From: Sphingomonas sp. IBVSS2
Lineage (GTDB): Bacteria; Pseudomonadota; Alphaproteobacteria; Sphingomonadales; Sphingomonadaceae
DNA length: 64,000 nucleotides
Assembly: GCF_002127225.1 (NCBI RefSeq)
Contig: NZ_NFUR01000002.1
Coordinates: forward strand, 62,001-126,000
Direction of reading: 5' to 3'
Shown: in pieces, positions 8,912 to 17,373 of the stretch
How positions within the stretch are numbered: the stretch's first letter is position 1
Layout of the letters: the number at the start of each line of letters is the position of its first letter
Translations under genes and position numbers: made by a program
The notes under the pieces: generated by a model
Seen by the model: only the letters and a program-made list of their open reading frames with translations
The model's database searches: none
What the model was told of the DNA's origin: nothing

Positions 8912-11236
8912 TTACTTGGATGCCTTGGCGGCCTCGGTCTTCTTGCCCTTTTTCGGCTTGGGGGCCGCCGGCGTGACCTGGAAGTTCAGCACGCCGTCCT
9001 TCAGCTTCACATTCACCTCGCCGCCATGGACGAGCTTGCCGAACAACAGCTCCTCGGCCAGCGGCTGCTTGATCTTCTCCTGGATCAGGCGGCTCATCGG
9101 GCGGGCGCCATAGAGCTTGTCATAGCCCTTCTCGGTGAGCCAGGCCTTGGCCGCTTCGTCCAGCTGGATGTGCACGCCGCGATCCGCCAGCTGCAGTTCG
9201 AGCTGGAGGATGAACTTGTCGACCACCCGGCTGACCACCGCGGTCGGCAGGTAATCGAACGGCACGATGGCATCGAGGCGGTTGCGGAATTCCGGCGTGA
9301 AGAGCTTCTTCACCGCTTCCTCCTGCACATCGTCGCGGCTGATCTCGCCGAAGCCGATGCTCTCCCGCGTCATGTCCGAAGCGCCCGCGTTCGTGGTCAT
9401 GATCAGGATCACATTGCGGAAGTCGACGGTCTTGCCGTGGTGATCGGTCAGCTTGCCGTTGTCCATCACCTGGAGGAGGATGTTGAACAGGTCCGGATGC
9501 GCCTTCTCGATCTCGTCGAGCAGGAGCACCGAGTGCGGCTGCTGGTCGACCGCGTCGGTGAGCAGGCCGCCCTGATCATAGCCGACATAGCCCGGAGGGG
9601 CACCGATCAGGCGCGAGACGCTGTGGCGCTCCATGTACTCCGACATGTCGAAGCGCTGGAGCGGGATGCCGAGCAGCTCGGCGAGTTGCTTCGCCACTTC
9701 GGTCTTGCCGACGCCGGTCGGGCCCGAGAACAGATAGTTGCCGATCGGCTTGTCCGGATCGCGCAGGCCCGCGCGGCTGAGCTTGATCGCCGAGCTGAGC
9801 ACCTCGATCGCCTTGTCCTGGCCGAACACGACCCGCTTGAGGTCGGTCTCCAGATTGGCCAGCGTCTTGGTGTCGTCGGTCGACACGCTCTTCGGCGGGA
9901 TGCGCGCCATCGTCGCGATCACCGCCTCGATCTCCTTGGGCGTGATCGTCTTCTTGCGCTTGGACGGCGGCACCAGCATCTGCATCGCGCCCACTTCGTC
10001 GATCACGTCGATCGCCTTGTCGGGCAGCTTGCGGTCGTTGATGTAGCGCGCGCTGAGCTCCACCGCCGACTTGATCGCGTCCGGCGTGTACTTGACGTGG
10101 TGATGCTCCTCGAACGCGGTGCGCAGGCCGGCGAGGATCTTGATCGTGTCCTCGACCGTCGGCTCGTTCACGTCGATCTTCTGGAAGCGCCGGAGCAGTG
10201 CCCGGTCCTTCTCGAAATGGTTGCGGAACTCCTTGTAGGTGGTCGAGCCGATGCAGCGGATCGAGCCGCCCGACAGCGCCGGCTTGAGCAGGTTCGACGC
10301 GTCCATCGCGCCGCCGCTGGTGGCGCCGGCGCCGATCACGGTGTGGATCTCGTCGATGAAGAGCACGGCATGCGGCAGCTTCTCGAGCTCGGTGACGACC
10401 TGCTTCAGCCGCTCCTCGAAGTCGCCGCGATAGCGGGTGCCGGCGAGCAGCGCCCCCATGTCGAGCGAGTAGATCACCGCTTCCTTCAGCACCTCGGGCA
10501 CTTCGCCCTCGACGATCTTGCGCGCCAGGCCCTCGGCGATGGCCGTCTTGCCGACGCCCGGATCGCCCACATAGAGCGGGTTGTTCTTCGAGCGGCGGCA
10601 GAGGATCTGCACGGTGCGGTCCACTTCGGCGGCGCGGCCGATCAGCGGATCGACCTTGCCGGCCTTGGCCTTCTCGTTGAGGTCGACGGTGAACTGCTTG
10701 AGCGCGCTCTCGCCCTTGCCGGACTTGGTCTCCTGCTTGGCGGCCTTGTCCTCGTCGGCGGCGCCCTTGGGCGTGGGCGCTTCGGTGCTGCCGGTGCCGC
10801 CCTTGCCGACGCCGTGCGAGATGTAGCTCACCGCGTCGAGGCGGCTCATGTCCTGCTGCTGCAGGAAATAGACGGCATAGCTCTCGCGCTCGCTGAACAG
10901 GGCGACGAGCACGTTCGCGCCGGTCACTTCGTCGCGGCCCGAGGACTGGACGTGGAGGATCGCGCGCTGGACGACGCGCTGGAAACCGCTGGTCGGCGAC
11001 GGGTCGGTCGCCTGGTCGACCTTGAGCGCTTCGAGCTCGGTGTCGAGATAGTGCGCCACGGTGTTCTTGAGCTCGCCCAGGTCCACGCCGCACGCGCTCA
11101 TCACCTTGCTGGCATGCTCGTCGTCGACGAGCGCGAGCAACAGGTGTTCGAGGGTGGCATATTCATGGCGACGGGAGGACGCGGCCTCCAGTGCCTTGTG
11201 CAGTGTCGATTCCAGAGCGGAGGCGAAACTAGGCAT
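8912..11236 (-). CDS. clpA: ATP-dependent Clp protease ATP-binding subunit ClpA
   Basis: 774 residues, the usual ClpA length. ClpA is the hexameric AAA+ unfoldase that feeds substrates to ClpP. The N-terminal Clp-N double repeat begins PSFASALESTLHKAL and HEYATLEHLLLALV; D1 Walker A is GDPGVGKTAIAEG and D2 Walker A is GPTGVGKTEVAKQ, both followed by intact Walker B segments (VLFIDEIHT, LLLDEIEKAH). The ClpP-docking loop is IGFGE. The C-terminus is a Lys/Ala-rich tail. The usual adaptor gene clpS is not next to it; a DUF1192 gene lies upstream instead. Confidence 0.97.
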   Translation of the reverse strand: MPSFASALESTLHKALEAASSRRHEYATLEHLLLALVDDEHASKVMSACGVDLGELKNTVAHYLDTELEALKVDQATDPSPTSGFQRVVQRAILHVQSSGRDEVTGANVLVALFSERESYAVYFLQQQDMSRLDAVSYISHGVGKGGTGSTEAPTPKGAADEDKAAKQETKSGKGESALKQFTVDLNEKAKAGKVDPLIGRAAEVDRTVQILCRRSKNNPLYVGDPGVGKTAIAEGLARKIVEGEVPEVLKEAVIYSLDMGALLAGTRYRGDFEERLKQVVTELEKLPHAVLFIDEIHTVIGAGATSGGAMDASNLLKPALSGGSIRCIGSTTYKEFRNHFEKDRALLRRFQKIDVNEPTVEDTIKILAGLRTAFEEHHHVKYTPDAIKSAVELSARYINDRKLPDKAIDVIDEVGAMQMLVPPSKRKKTITPKEIEAVIATMARIPPKSVSTDDTKTLANLETDLKRVVFGQDKAIEVLSSAIKLSRAGLRDPDKPIGNYLFSGPTGVGKTEVAKQLAELLGIPLQRFDMSEYMERHSVSRLIGAPPGYVGYDQGGLLTDAVDQQPHSVLLLDEIEKAHPDLFNILLQVMDNGKLTDHHGKTVDFRNVILIMTTNAGASDMTRESIGFGEISRDDVQEEAVKKLFTPEFRNRLDAIVPFDYLPTAVVSRVVDKFILQLELQLADRGVHIQLDEAAKAWLTEKGYDKLYGARPMSRLIQEKIKQPLAEELLFGKLVHGGEVNVKLKDGVLNFQVTPAAPKPKKGKKTEAAKASK

Positions 11237-11376
11237 TCAGGTACAACTCCTGTGGGCCGGAAAGGATACGCGGCCCGTTGACCCCCATGTCGGGATCGTT
11301 GGGCCTCGCATCAAGCGCAGCGGCCCCGCACCGGAGTTTTGCATGGGCCTGGGCCCCATCTCCGGTGCCGTCACGC

Positions 11377-11574
11377 TCATTTCTTAAATAGAGCGTCCGC
11401 GCTTGCGCGGTGGTTAAGGGCAAATGAAATTTTGTTCCGACTTCGCGCGATCTCGGCCTCGAGCAGCGCGATGCGCTCGTTAAGCTCCTCAACCGAAAGG
11501 GGATCGAGGTCCTGCTTCGCGAGCTGGGCGACAAGGTCGTCCTTGCGACGCGGAAGATTTTCGTCGGCGTCCAT
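11377..11574 (-). CDS. DUF1192 family protein
   Basis: 65 residues matching the DUF1192 family of small alphaproteobacterial proteins: MDADENLPRRKDD, then LDPLSVEELNERIALLEAEI, a coiled-coil-like helix, and a tail ending ASADALFKK. Function unknown. It is 140 bp upstream of clpA on the same strand and 78 bp from the divergent quinone oxidoreductase gene. The length and the conserved LSVEELxxRI segment make it a credible gene despite its size. Confidence 0.85.
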   Translation of the reverse strand: MDADENLPRRKDDLVAQLAKQDLDPLSVEELNERIALLEAEIARSRNKISFALNHRASADALFKK

Positions 11575-11652
11575 GATGGCCCAGCGTTGACCGGGGCCGG
11601 ACCGATGTCAATAAGACCCGGGGTTTCTTCTGCGTTCGAAAGCGACGAGCCG

Positions 11653-12651
11653 ATGGGTCTTCCGGAAACGATGCTGGCAATCGACCCCGAGGCGCCGGGC
11701 GGGCCCGAGGTGCTGGTGCCGGTGTCGCGCCCGGTGCCCCGGCCAGGGCGTGGCGAGGTGCTGGTGAAGGTCGCCGCCGCGGGGGTGAACCGGCCCGAGG
11801 TGATGCAGCGCAAGGGGCTGTATCCGCCGCCGCCCGGCGCGCCCTCGATCCTCGGCATGGAGGTTTCCGGCACCGTCGCCGCGGTGGGCGAGGAGGTGCC
11901 GCGCGAGCTGCTGGGCCAGCGCGTCTGCGCGCTGATCGCGGGGGGCGCCTATGCCGAATATGCGGTGGCGCCGCAGGGCCAGTGCCTGCCCGTGCCGCCC
12001 GCGCTCTCCATGGTCGAGGCGGCGGCGATGCCGGAGACGCTGTTCACCGTGTGGAGCAACGTCTTCGAGCGTGCCTATGCGGCGGACGGGGAGTGGATCC
12101 TGGTCCATGGCGGCACCAGCGGCATCGGGACGATGGCGATCCATCTCGCCAACCTGTTCGGGCTGACGATCATCGTCACCGCCGGATCGGACGCGAAGTG
12201 CGAGGCCGCGCGGCAAATCGGTGCCGATCACGCGATCAACTACAAGGCCGAGGATTTCGTCGCCCGGGTGATGGAGATCACGGCGGGCAGGGGCGTCGAC
12301 ATCGTGCTCGACATGGTCGGCGGCGATTATGTGCCGCGCAACCTCCAGTGCCTGGCGGAAGAGGGGCGGCATGTCTCGATCGCCGTGCAGGGCGGCATGC
12401 AGGCGACGATCCCGATCTTCGAGATCATGCGCAAGCGGCTGGTGCTGACCGGGTCGACGCTGCGGCCGCGCCCGCTCGAGTTCAAGGCGCTCCTGGCCGA
12501 TGAGCTGCACCGTACGGTGTGGCCCTTCGTGGCCGAGGGCAGGCTCAAGCCGGTGATCGACGCGGTGTTCCCGCTCGCCCGGGCGGCCGAGGCGCATGCC
12601 CGCATGGAATCGGGCGAGCATGTCGGCAAGATCGTGCTGACGATCGACTGA
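11653..12651 (+). CDS. NAD(P)H-quinone oxidoreductase, zeta-crystallin type
   Basis: 332 residues of the medium-chain dehydrogenase/reductase superfamily, PIG3/QOR branch. The N-terminal GroES-like half shows AAAGVNRPEVMQRKGLYPPP, and the Rossmann half shows VHGGTSGIGTMAIHLA as the NADPH motif; no structural or catalytic zinc cysteines are visible, which fits quinone reductases. It probably reduces quinones with NADPH in the cytosol. Start taken at ATG 11653 (MGLPETML); an ATG at 11605 and a TTG at 11587 are possible longer starts. Confidence 0.88.
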   Translation: MGLPETMLAIDPEAPGGPEVLVPVSRPVPRPGRGEVLVKVAAAGVNRPEVMQRKGLYPPPPGAPSILGMEVSGTVAAVGEEVPRELLGQRVCALIAGGAYAEYAVAPQGQCLPVPPALSMVEAAAMPETLFTVWSNVFERAYAADGEWILVHGGTSGIGTMAIHLANLFGLTIIVTAGSDAKCEAARQIGADHAINYKAEDFVARVMEITAGRGVDIVLDMVGGDYVPRNLQCLAEEGRHVSIAVQGGMQATIPIFEIMRKRLVLTGSTLRPRPLEFKALLADELHRTVWPFVAEGRLKPVIDAVFPLARAAEAHARMESGEHVGKIVLTID

Positions 12652-12811
12652 GCACTTCAGCTCGGACCGGGGCCTGGTCGCCGCACGGTGCGCCGGCGTG
12701 CAGAGAACGGCTATATCTGATCATAAGTGGTGCTTATGTTTCAGATGGCTGTTTCTATTGGACGCCGCGCTCCGGCAGGTTCGAAGAACGGACCGATCAA
12801 GGGAGGGAATC

Positions 12812-13432
12812 ATGGCTGCGCTGGTGCTTCACGAATATGCCGCGTCGGGCAATTGCTACAAGATCCGGCTCACCGCCGCGCATCTGGGGCTGCCGCTCGA
12901 GCGGCGCGAATATGATATCGTGAAGGGCGAGACGCGCACGCCCGAGTTTCTGGGCCAGGTCAACGCCAATGGCCGGATCCCGGTGCTCCAGGTGGGCATT
13001 GATGATTTCCTGCCCGAGAGCAACGCCGCCTGTTTCTACCTGGCCGATGGCAGCGACCTGATCCCGCACGACCGGTTCGCGCGTGCCGACATGCTGCGCT
13101 GGCTGTTCTGGGAACAATATAACCACGAGCCCAATGTCGCGACACTGCGCTTCTGGACCGTCTGGATCGGCCTCGACAATCTCAGCGACGTGCAGCGGGC
13201 GATGCTGCCGGCCAAGCGGGCGGCGGGCGAAGCGGCGCTGGCGCTGATGGACGAGCATCTGGCGAAGCGCGACTGGTTCGTGATCGACCGGCCGACGCTC
13301 GCCGACATCGCGCTCTACGCCTATACCCATGTCGCGGAGACGGGCGGGTTCAGCCTCCAGCCCTATCCTGCGCTGCGGGCCTGGCTCGACCGGATGGCGG
13401 CGTTGCCGCGGCACATTCCGATCACCGCCTGA
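12812..13432 (+). CDS. Glutathione S-transferase family protein
   Basis: 206 residues. The thioredoxin-like N-terminal domain has YAASGNCYKIRLTAA (catalytic Ser/Cys region) and ANGRIPVLQVG followed by PESNAACFYLA, the GSH-binding cis-Pro and ESNA motifs. The C-terminal domain is all-helical, with the N-capping segment RPTLADIALYAYTH. It would conjugate or reduce substrates with glutathione in the cytoplasm. GGGAGG lies 6 bp before the ATG. Substrate unknown; it stands alone between unrelated genes. Confidence 0.9.
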   Translation: MAALVLHEYAASGNCYKIRLTAAHLGLPLERREYDIVKGETRTPEFLGQVNANGRIPVLQVGIDDFLPESNAACFYLADGSDLIPHDRFARADMLRWLFWEQYNHEPNVATLRFWTVWIGLDNLSDVQRAMLPAKRAAGEAALALMDEHLAKRDWFVIDRPTLADIALYAYTHVAETGGFSLQPYPALRAWLDRMAALPRHIPITA

Positions 13433-13575
13433 TGCGTAGAACCTCTGATTCGCAGAGCGGAAGCGATCGATTATGCAGGTTTCTGTGACATCCGCGTGAA
13501 GTCGAAACGATTCCAATTGTAATATTCCGCGGCCATTTAGCCGGGCCAGGCAAGGGCATTTGCAGGGCTGGTTAA

Positions 13576-14454
13576 ATGGCCACGATCACCAGGCTTCCGT
13601 TCGACGCGCAGCACGTTGCGGATTTCCATGCATCGACTCCGTCGATCCCCGAAAAGGCGATCACCGAGCGCAAGCGTTATCGCGCGATCTGGATCTCCGA
13701 CATCCATCTCGGCACGCGCGGCTGCAATGCCGAGATGCTGATCGACTTTCTCGACCATGTCGATTGCGACGTGATGTATCTGGTGGGCGACATCATCGAT
13801 GGCTGGGCGCTCAAGAAGCGCTTCTACTGGCCCGATTCGCACAACGACATCGTCTGGCGGTTCCTGAAGCGGGCGAAGCGCGGCACCGAGATCGTCTATA
13901 TCCCGGGCAATCACGACGAGATGTTCCGCCAGTTCTCGGGCCTGAACTTCGGCGGGGTGCACATCCGCCGCCAGGCGATCCACACCACCGCCGATGGCCG
14001 GCGCCTGCTCGTGCTGCACGGCGACGAGTTCGACGCGATCACCATGTCGCATCGCTGGCTCGCGCATCTGGGCGACGCCGCCTATGAGATGATGATGGGC
14101 CTGAACCGGCTGGTGAACCGGGTCCGCCGCTGGCTCGACATGCCCTATTGGTCGCTGAGCAAATACGCCAAGGCCAAGGTGAAGAACGCAGTCGAGTTCA
14201 TTTCGAAGTTCGAAGAGATCGTCGCGCACGAAGCCGGTGCGCGGGGAGTCGACGGCGTGATCGCCGGACATATCCACACTGCCGAGATGCGCGACATCGA
14301 AGGCATCGCCTATTACAATGACGGCGATTGGGTGGAGGGTTGCACCGCGCTCGTTGAGCATTACGACGGTACCATGGAAATTCTCCATTGGGCCGAAGAG
14401 ATGGCGAAACGCGAGAGCGAGGCAGCATCCGGGGTCAGACTGGCGGCTGCGTGA
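13576..14454 (+). CDS. LpxH-like metallophosphoesterase
   Basis: 292 residues, calcineurin-like fold. Metal-ligand motifs are present in order: SDIHLG (42-44), VGDIIDG (71-72), GNHDE (111-114), VLHGDEFD and AGHIHTAE. This is the LpxH-like family usually annotated as UDP-2,3-diacylglucosamine diphosphatase, but many alphaproteobacterial members sit beside a glycosyltransferase, as here, and have no proven substrate. The 3' end overlaps a possible GTG of the next gene. Two GANTC sites (13447 and 13509) lie in its promoter region. Likely an inner-membrane-associated lipid or nucleotide phosphoesterase. Confidence 0.82.
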   Translation: MATITRLPFDAQHVADFHASTPSIPEKAITERKRYRAIWISDIHLGTRGCNAEMLIDFLDHVDCDVMYLVGDIIDGWALKKRFYWPDSHNDIVWRFLKRAKRGTEIVYIPGNHDEMFRQFSGLNFGGVHIRRQAIHTTADGRRLLVLHGDEFDAITMSHRWLAHLGDAAYEMMMGLNRLVNRVRRWLDMPYWSLSKYAKAKVKNAVEFISKFEEIVAHEAGARGVDGVIAGHIHTAEMRDIEGIAYYNDGDWVEGCTALVEHYDGTMEILHWAEEMAKRESEAASGVRLAAA

Positions 14455-14474
14455 CGGCAACGGAGGTCGGACCT

Positions 14475-15497
14475 GTGCGGATAGCTATCGTGACCGACGC
14501 CTGGGAGCCCCAGGTGAACGGAGTCGTGCGCACGCTGCAATCGGTGCGCCGGGTGCTCGAGAAACAGGGCCATCTGGTCGAGGTGATCTCGCCCGATCTC
14601 TTCTACTCGCTGCCATGCCCGACCTATCCCGAGATCCGCCTCGCGCTCGCCCGCGTCGCCAGCGTCGGGGCGATGCTCGAGGAGTTCGGGCCCACCGCGA
14701 TCCATCTCGCCACCGAGGGGCCGCTGTGCGTCGCCGCGCGGCGCTGGTGCATCCGGCACGAAATGCCCTTCACCACTGCCTATCACACCCAGTTCCCGGA
14801 CTATGTCTCGGCGCGCTCGGGGGTGCCGGCCGAGTGGATCTGGCGCTACATCAAGTGGTTCCATGCGCCGAGCCAGGCGATCCTCGCTTCCACCCCCTCG
14901 ATCCGCCAGTCGCTGACCGATCACGGCCTTTCCCATGTGAAGCATTGGGGCCGGGGCGTGGACCTCGCCAATTTCCGTCCCGGCCTCGATCCGCATCCTG
15001 CGATGCAGGATCTCGACGGGCCGGTGCAGCTCTATGTCGGTCGCGTCGCGATCGAGAAGAATCTCGAGGCCTTCCTCAAGACTACGCATCCGGGCACCAA
15101 GGTGGTGGTCGGCGACGGGCCGGCGCGCGCCTCGCTCAAGGCCCGCTTCCCCGAGGCGAAGTTCCTCGGCCCGATGTTCGGCGCCGAACTCGCCTCGGCC
15201 TATTCCGCGGCGGACGTGTTCGTCTTCCCGAGCAAGACCGACACATTCGGGCTGGTGATGATCGAGGCGCTGGCGTGCGGCGTGCCGGTCGCCGGCTATC
15301 CGGTCACCGGGCCGATCGACGTGCTCACGCCCGAGACCGGCGCGATGGACGCCGATCTCACCCGGGCGATCGGCGAGGCGCTGACCAGGGACCGCGCGGC
15401 ATGCGCCGCCTATGGCAGGACCTTCACCTGGGAAGCCAGCGCCCGCCAGTTCCTCAACGCGCTCCATCCGATGCACGGCGAACGGGCCGCGGCCTGA
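14475..15497 (+). CDS. Glycosyltransferase family 4 (GT-B)
   Basis: 340 residues. N-terminal RIAIVTDAWEPQVNGVVRTL is the acceptor-side signature of GT4 enzymes related to PimB and SqdX; the donor half has LYVGRVAIEKN, VVVGDGP and FPSKTDTFGLVMIEA (E-x7-E region). The start is decided by GGAGG 8 bp before GTG 14475; another GTG at 14451 overlaps the preceding stop but has no such site. It probably transfers a sugar to a membrane lipid. The tight coupling with the metallophosphoesterase suggests a joint lipid-glycosylation pathway, which is an inference. Confidence 0.87.
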   Translation: MRIAIVTDAWEPQVNGVVRTLQSVRRVLEKQGHLVEVISPDLFYSLPCPTYPEIRLALARVASVGAMLEEFGPTAIHLATEGPLCVAARRWCIRHEMPFTTAYHTQFPDYVSARSGVPAEWIWRYIKWFHAPSQAILASTPSIRQSLTDHGLSHVKHWGRGVDLANFRPGLDPHPAMQDLDGPVQLYVGRVAIEKNLEAFLKTTHPGTKVVVGDGPARASLKARFPEAKFLGPMFGAELASAYSAADVFVFPSKTDTFGLVMIEALACGVPVAGYPVTGPIDVLTPETGAMDADLTRAIGEALTRDRAACAAYGRTFTWEASARQFLNALHPMHGERAAA

Positions 15498-15503
15498 CCC
15501 GAT

Positions 15504-15583
15504 CGTCATTCCGGCGAAAGCCGGGATCCCGGGCGAAGGCGGGACAAGCGCCGCACGAGATCCCGGCTTTCGCCGGAATGACG
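15504..15583. repeat. Intergenic inverted repeat, CCGGCGAAAGCCGG family
   Basis: Perfect 25-bp inverted arms (15504-15528 and 15559-15583) with a 30-bp spacer. The arm core CCGGCGAAAGCCGG is itself palindromic, so each arm can fold alone or with its partner. This type of element is widespread between genes in proteobacteria. It follows the glycosyltransferase stop by 6 bp and may also stop transcription. Confidence 0.8.
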
Positions 15584-15655
15584 GTAATTGCCGCTGGTTA
15601 CCTCCCCCTTTTCCTTGCTCTTCGTGGCGCATGGCATTAAGTCAGGCCCGTTACA

Positions 15656-15682
15656 GGCCGCCCGTGAAGGGCGGCCCTTTCT
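15656..15682 (+). terminator. Terminator-like hairpin directly ahead of trcR
   Basis: Perfect 8-bp arms GGCCGCCC / GGGCGGCC with a 5-base loop, then CTTTCTATTTC. It ends only 18-24 bp before the trcR GTG, so it lies inside the trcR leader rather than after a gene. It could be an attenuator, a leader-RNA 3' end, or an mRNA-stabilising 5' stem. Confidence 0.6.
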
Positions 15683-15699
15683 ATTTCTGGAGACTGTAA

Positions 15700-16392
15700 G
15701 TGGCCCAGCCGCTGATGCCCCATGCGACCGCTTCCTGGCTGGTCGACAACACGTCGCTCTCGTTCGACCAGATCGCCGAGTTCTGCGGTCTGCACATCCT
15801 CGAGGTCCAGGCGATCGCCGACGATACCGCCGCGACCAAGCTCACCGGCCGCGATCCCGTCCGCGCGCACGAGCTGACGATGGACGAGATCGAGAAGGGC
15901 CAGAAGGACCCGAACTACGTCCTCAAGATGCTCAAGGGCCCCGAGCAGGTCCGCCGTACCAAGGGGCCGCGCTACACGCCGGTCTCCAAGCGCCAGGACA
16001 AGCCGGACGGCATTGCCTGGATCCTGCGCAACCATCCGGAGATTTCGGACGGCGCGATCGGCAAGCTGATCGGCACCACCCGCACCACGATCGCCGCGAT
16101 CCGCGACCGCAGCCATTGGAACATCGCCAACATCGTGCCGAAGGATCCGGTGACGCTGGGCCTCACTTCGCAGCGCGAGCTCGACGCGATCGTCGCCAAG
16201 GCGGCGAAGGCCGCCGGCATCGAGGCCCAGGTCGACACCCGCCTCGAGGGCGACCGCGAGGCACTGATCGAGCAGCTCCGCGCCGAGCGCCAGGCCGCGA
16301 CCCGCGATGCCGAGGCTGCCGGCGAGGATGCTCCGGCGGCTCCTGTCGAGCACACCGCCGAGACGCTGTTCCGCAGCAGCAGCAACAACTGA
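15700..16392 (+). CDS. trcR: DUF1013 cell-cycle transcriptional regulator TrcR
   Basis: 230 residues matching the DUF1013 family, named TrcR after the Caulobacter cell-cycle regulator. A helix-turn-helix is suggested by SFDQIAEFCGLHILEVQAIA, and a second by DGAIGKLIGTTRTTIAAI; the C-terminus is a charged coiled helix plus an Ala/Pro-rich tail. GTG start with TGGAGA 8 bp upstream. It is monocistronic, with a leader hairpin before it and a terminator after it. It probably binds DNA or RNA polymerase; the mechanism is not deducible from sequence. Confidence 0.85.
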   Translation: MAQPLMPHATASWLVDNTSLSFDQIAEFCGLHILEVQAIADDTAATKLTGRDPVRAHELTMDEIEKGQKDPNYVLKMLKGPEQVRRTKGPRYTPVSKRQDKPDGIAWILRNHPEISDGAIGKLIGTTRTTIAAIRDRSHWNIANIVPKDPVTLGLTSQRELDAIVAKAAKAAGIEAQVDTRLEGDREALIEQLRAERQAATRDAEAAGEDAPAAPVEHTAETLFRSSSNN

Positions 16393-16398
16393 CGACCG

Positions 16399-16430
16399 GC
16401 CGGCCCCCCGAAACGGGGCCGGCTTTCGTT
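16399..16430 (+). terminator. Rho-independent terminator of trcR
   Basis: G+C-rich stem GCCGGCCCC..G / CGGGGCCGGC with loop AAA, followed by TTTCGTTGTT, starting 6 bp after the trcR stop. Confidence 0.75.
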
Positions 16431-16523
16431 GTTCCGCCCGGCAAGGGGCGCGGCGGTGTCCCCTCGAACGCGATTCGGGGGGATTCGCGTATCTGCGCGT
16501 CTTCCGTGGTGCGATCGGCGGCC

Positions 16524-17336
16524 CTAGGCTTGGTCGGGGAACAAGGCGGCATGGCGGGCGCAGACCGTGTCCCACAGCCCGGCCGCTTCCGGCACCTGCA
16601 ATCCGAAACATCGCTCGAGCCGTTCGACCAGCGCTTCGGCATCGGGAAGCAGTTCGTGCGTCTCGCCCGCGGGGCCCCGCCGGGTCAGCACGCGCCCGCG
16701 CAGCGTCGTGTGGCGGTCGCCGCGGCGCTGCAGGACGACGAGATTCTGGACGAACGGCGATTCGGGCTGGCGCTGCAATTCGCTGCAACGCCGCGCGAAC
16801 AGCGCCTCGTCGGCGGGTGCGTCATGGAAGTCGTAGCTGAAGGGGTCACCCTCGCCATACCGCTCCTCGAAGCGCCACCAGCCGTCGACCTGGCGCAGCG
16901 CCACGTCATAGGGCGGGTGGTGTTCGCTGCCCGGCGCCAGGGGCAGCGGCGCCGCCTGCATGCCGCCAAAGCCGACATCGACCAGCCATGGCCGGTTCTC
17001 CAGCGCCACCATGAGCGCCAGATGGTTGCCCATCGCGCCTTCGCCGTGCACATGCCGCATCACGCCCGCCGAGATGCGGCGCACGTCGAAGCCGAGCGCT
17101 TCGAGCACGCGCCCGAACAGTCCGTTCTGTTCGAAGCACCAGCCGCCCCGCCGGCGGACAACCAGCTTGTCGAAGATCGCGCCCGGCTCGATCGAAACCG
17201 GTCGCCCCAGCTGCACGTCGAGATTCTCGAAGGGGAAGGCGGCGAGATGCGCCTGCATCAGCGCAGTCAGCGTCGCGCGGTCGGGGGCCAGCGGCCCGTC
17301 ATGCCCGATCCGCGCGAAATAAGCCTGGAGATCCAT
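16524..17336 (-). CDS. nat: Arylamine N-acetyltransferase
   Basis: 270 residues, the normal NAT length. It transfers acetyl from acetyl-CoA to arylamines and hydroxylamines. The catalytic triad is complete: Cys67 in RRGGWCFEQN, His105 in GNHLALMV, and Asp120 in LVDVGFGG; the PFENLDV motif near residue 37 is typical. Start placed at the ATG of MDLQAYFARIG, since the ten residues before it are unlike the family. It is 37 bp downstream of the acyl-CoA dehydrogenase gene on the same strand and may share its transcript. Confidence 0.93.
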   Translation of the reverse strand: MDLQAYFARIGHDGPLAPDRATLTALMQAHLAAFPFENLDVQLGRPVSIEPGAIFDKLVVRRRGGWCFEQNGLFGRVLEALGFDVRRISAGVMRHVHGEGAMGNHLALMVALENRPWLVDVGFGGMQAAPLPLAPGSEHHPPYDVALRQVDGWWRFEERYGEGDPFSYDFHDAPADEALFARRCSELQRQPESPFVQNLVVLQRRGDRHTTLRGRVLTRRGPAGETHELLPDAEALVERLERCFGLQVPEAAGLWDTVCARHAALFPDQA

Positions 17337-17373
17337 GCGCCGCCCCCATTTGAGAGGGCGACGCATGCCGGGC

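Noticed and set aside
8624..11281. 885-codon open frame antisense to clpA
   Set aside because: The opposite strand carries full ClpA motifs; the antisense frame is an artefact of high G+C third positions and has no domain or ribosome binding site.
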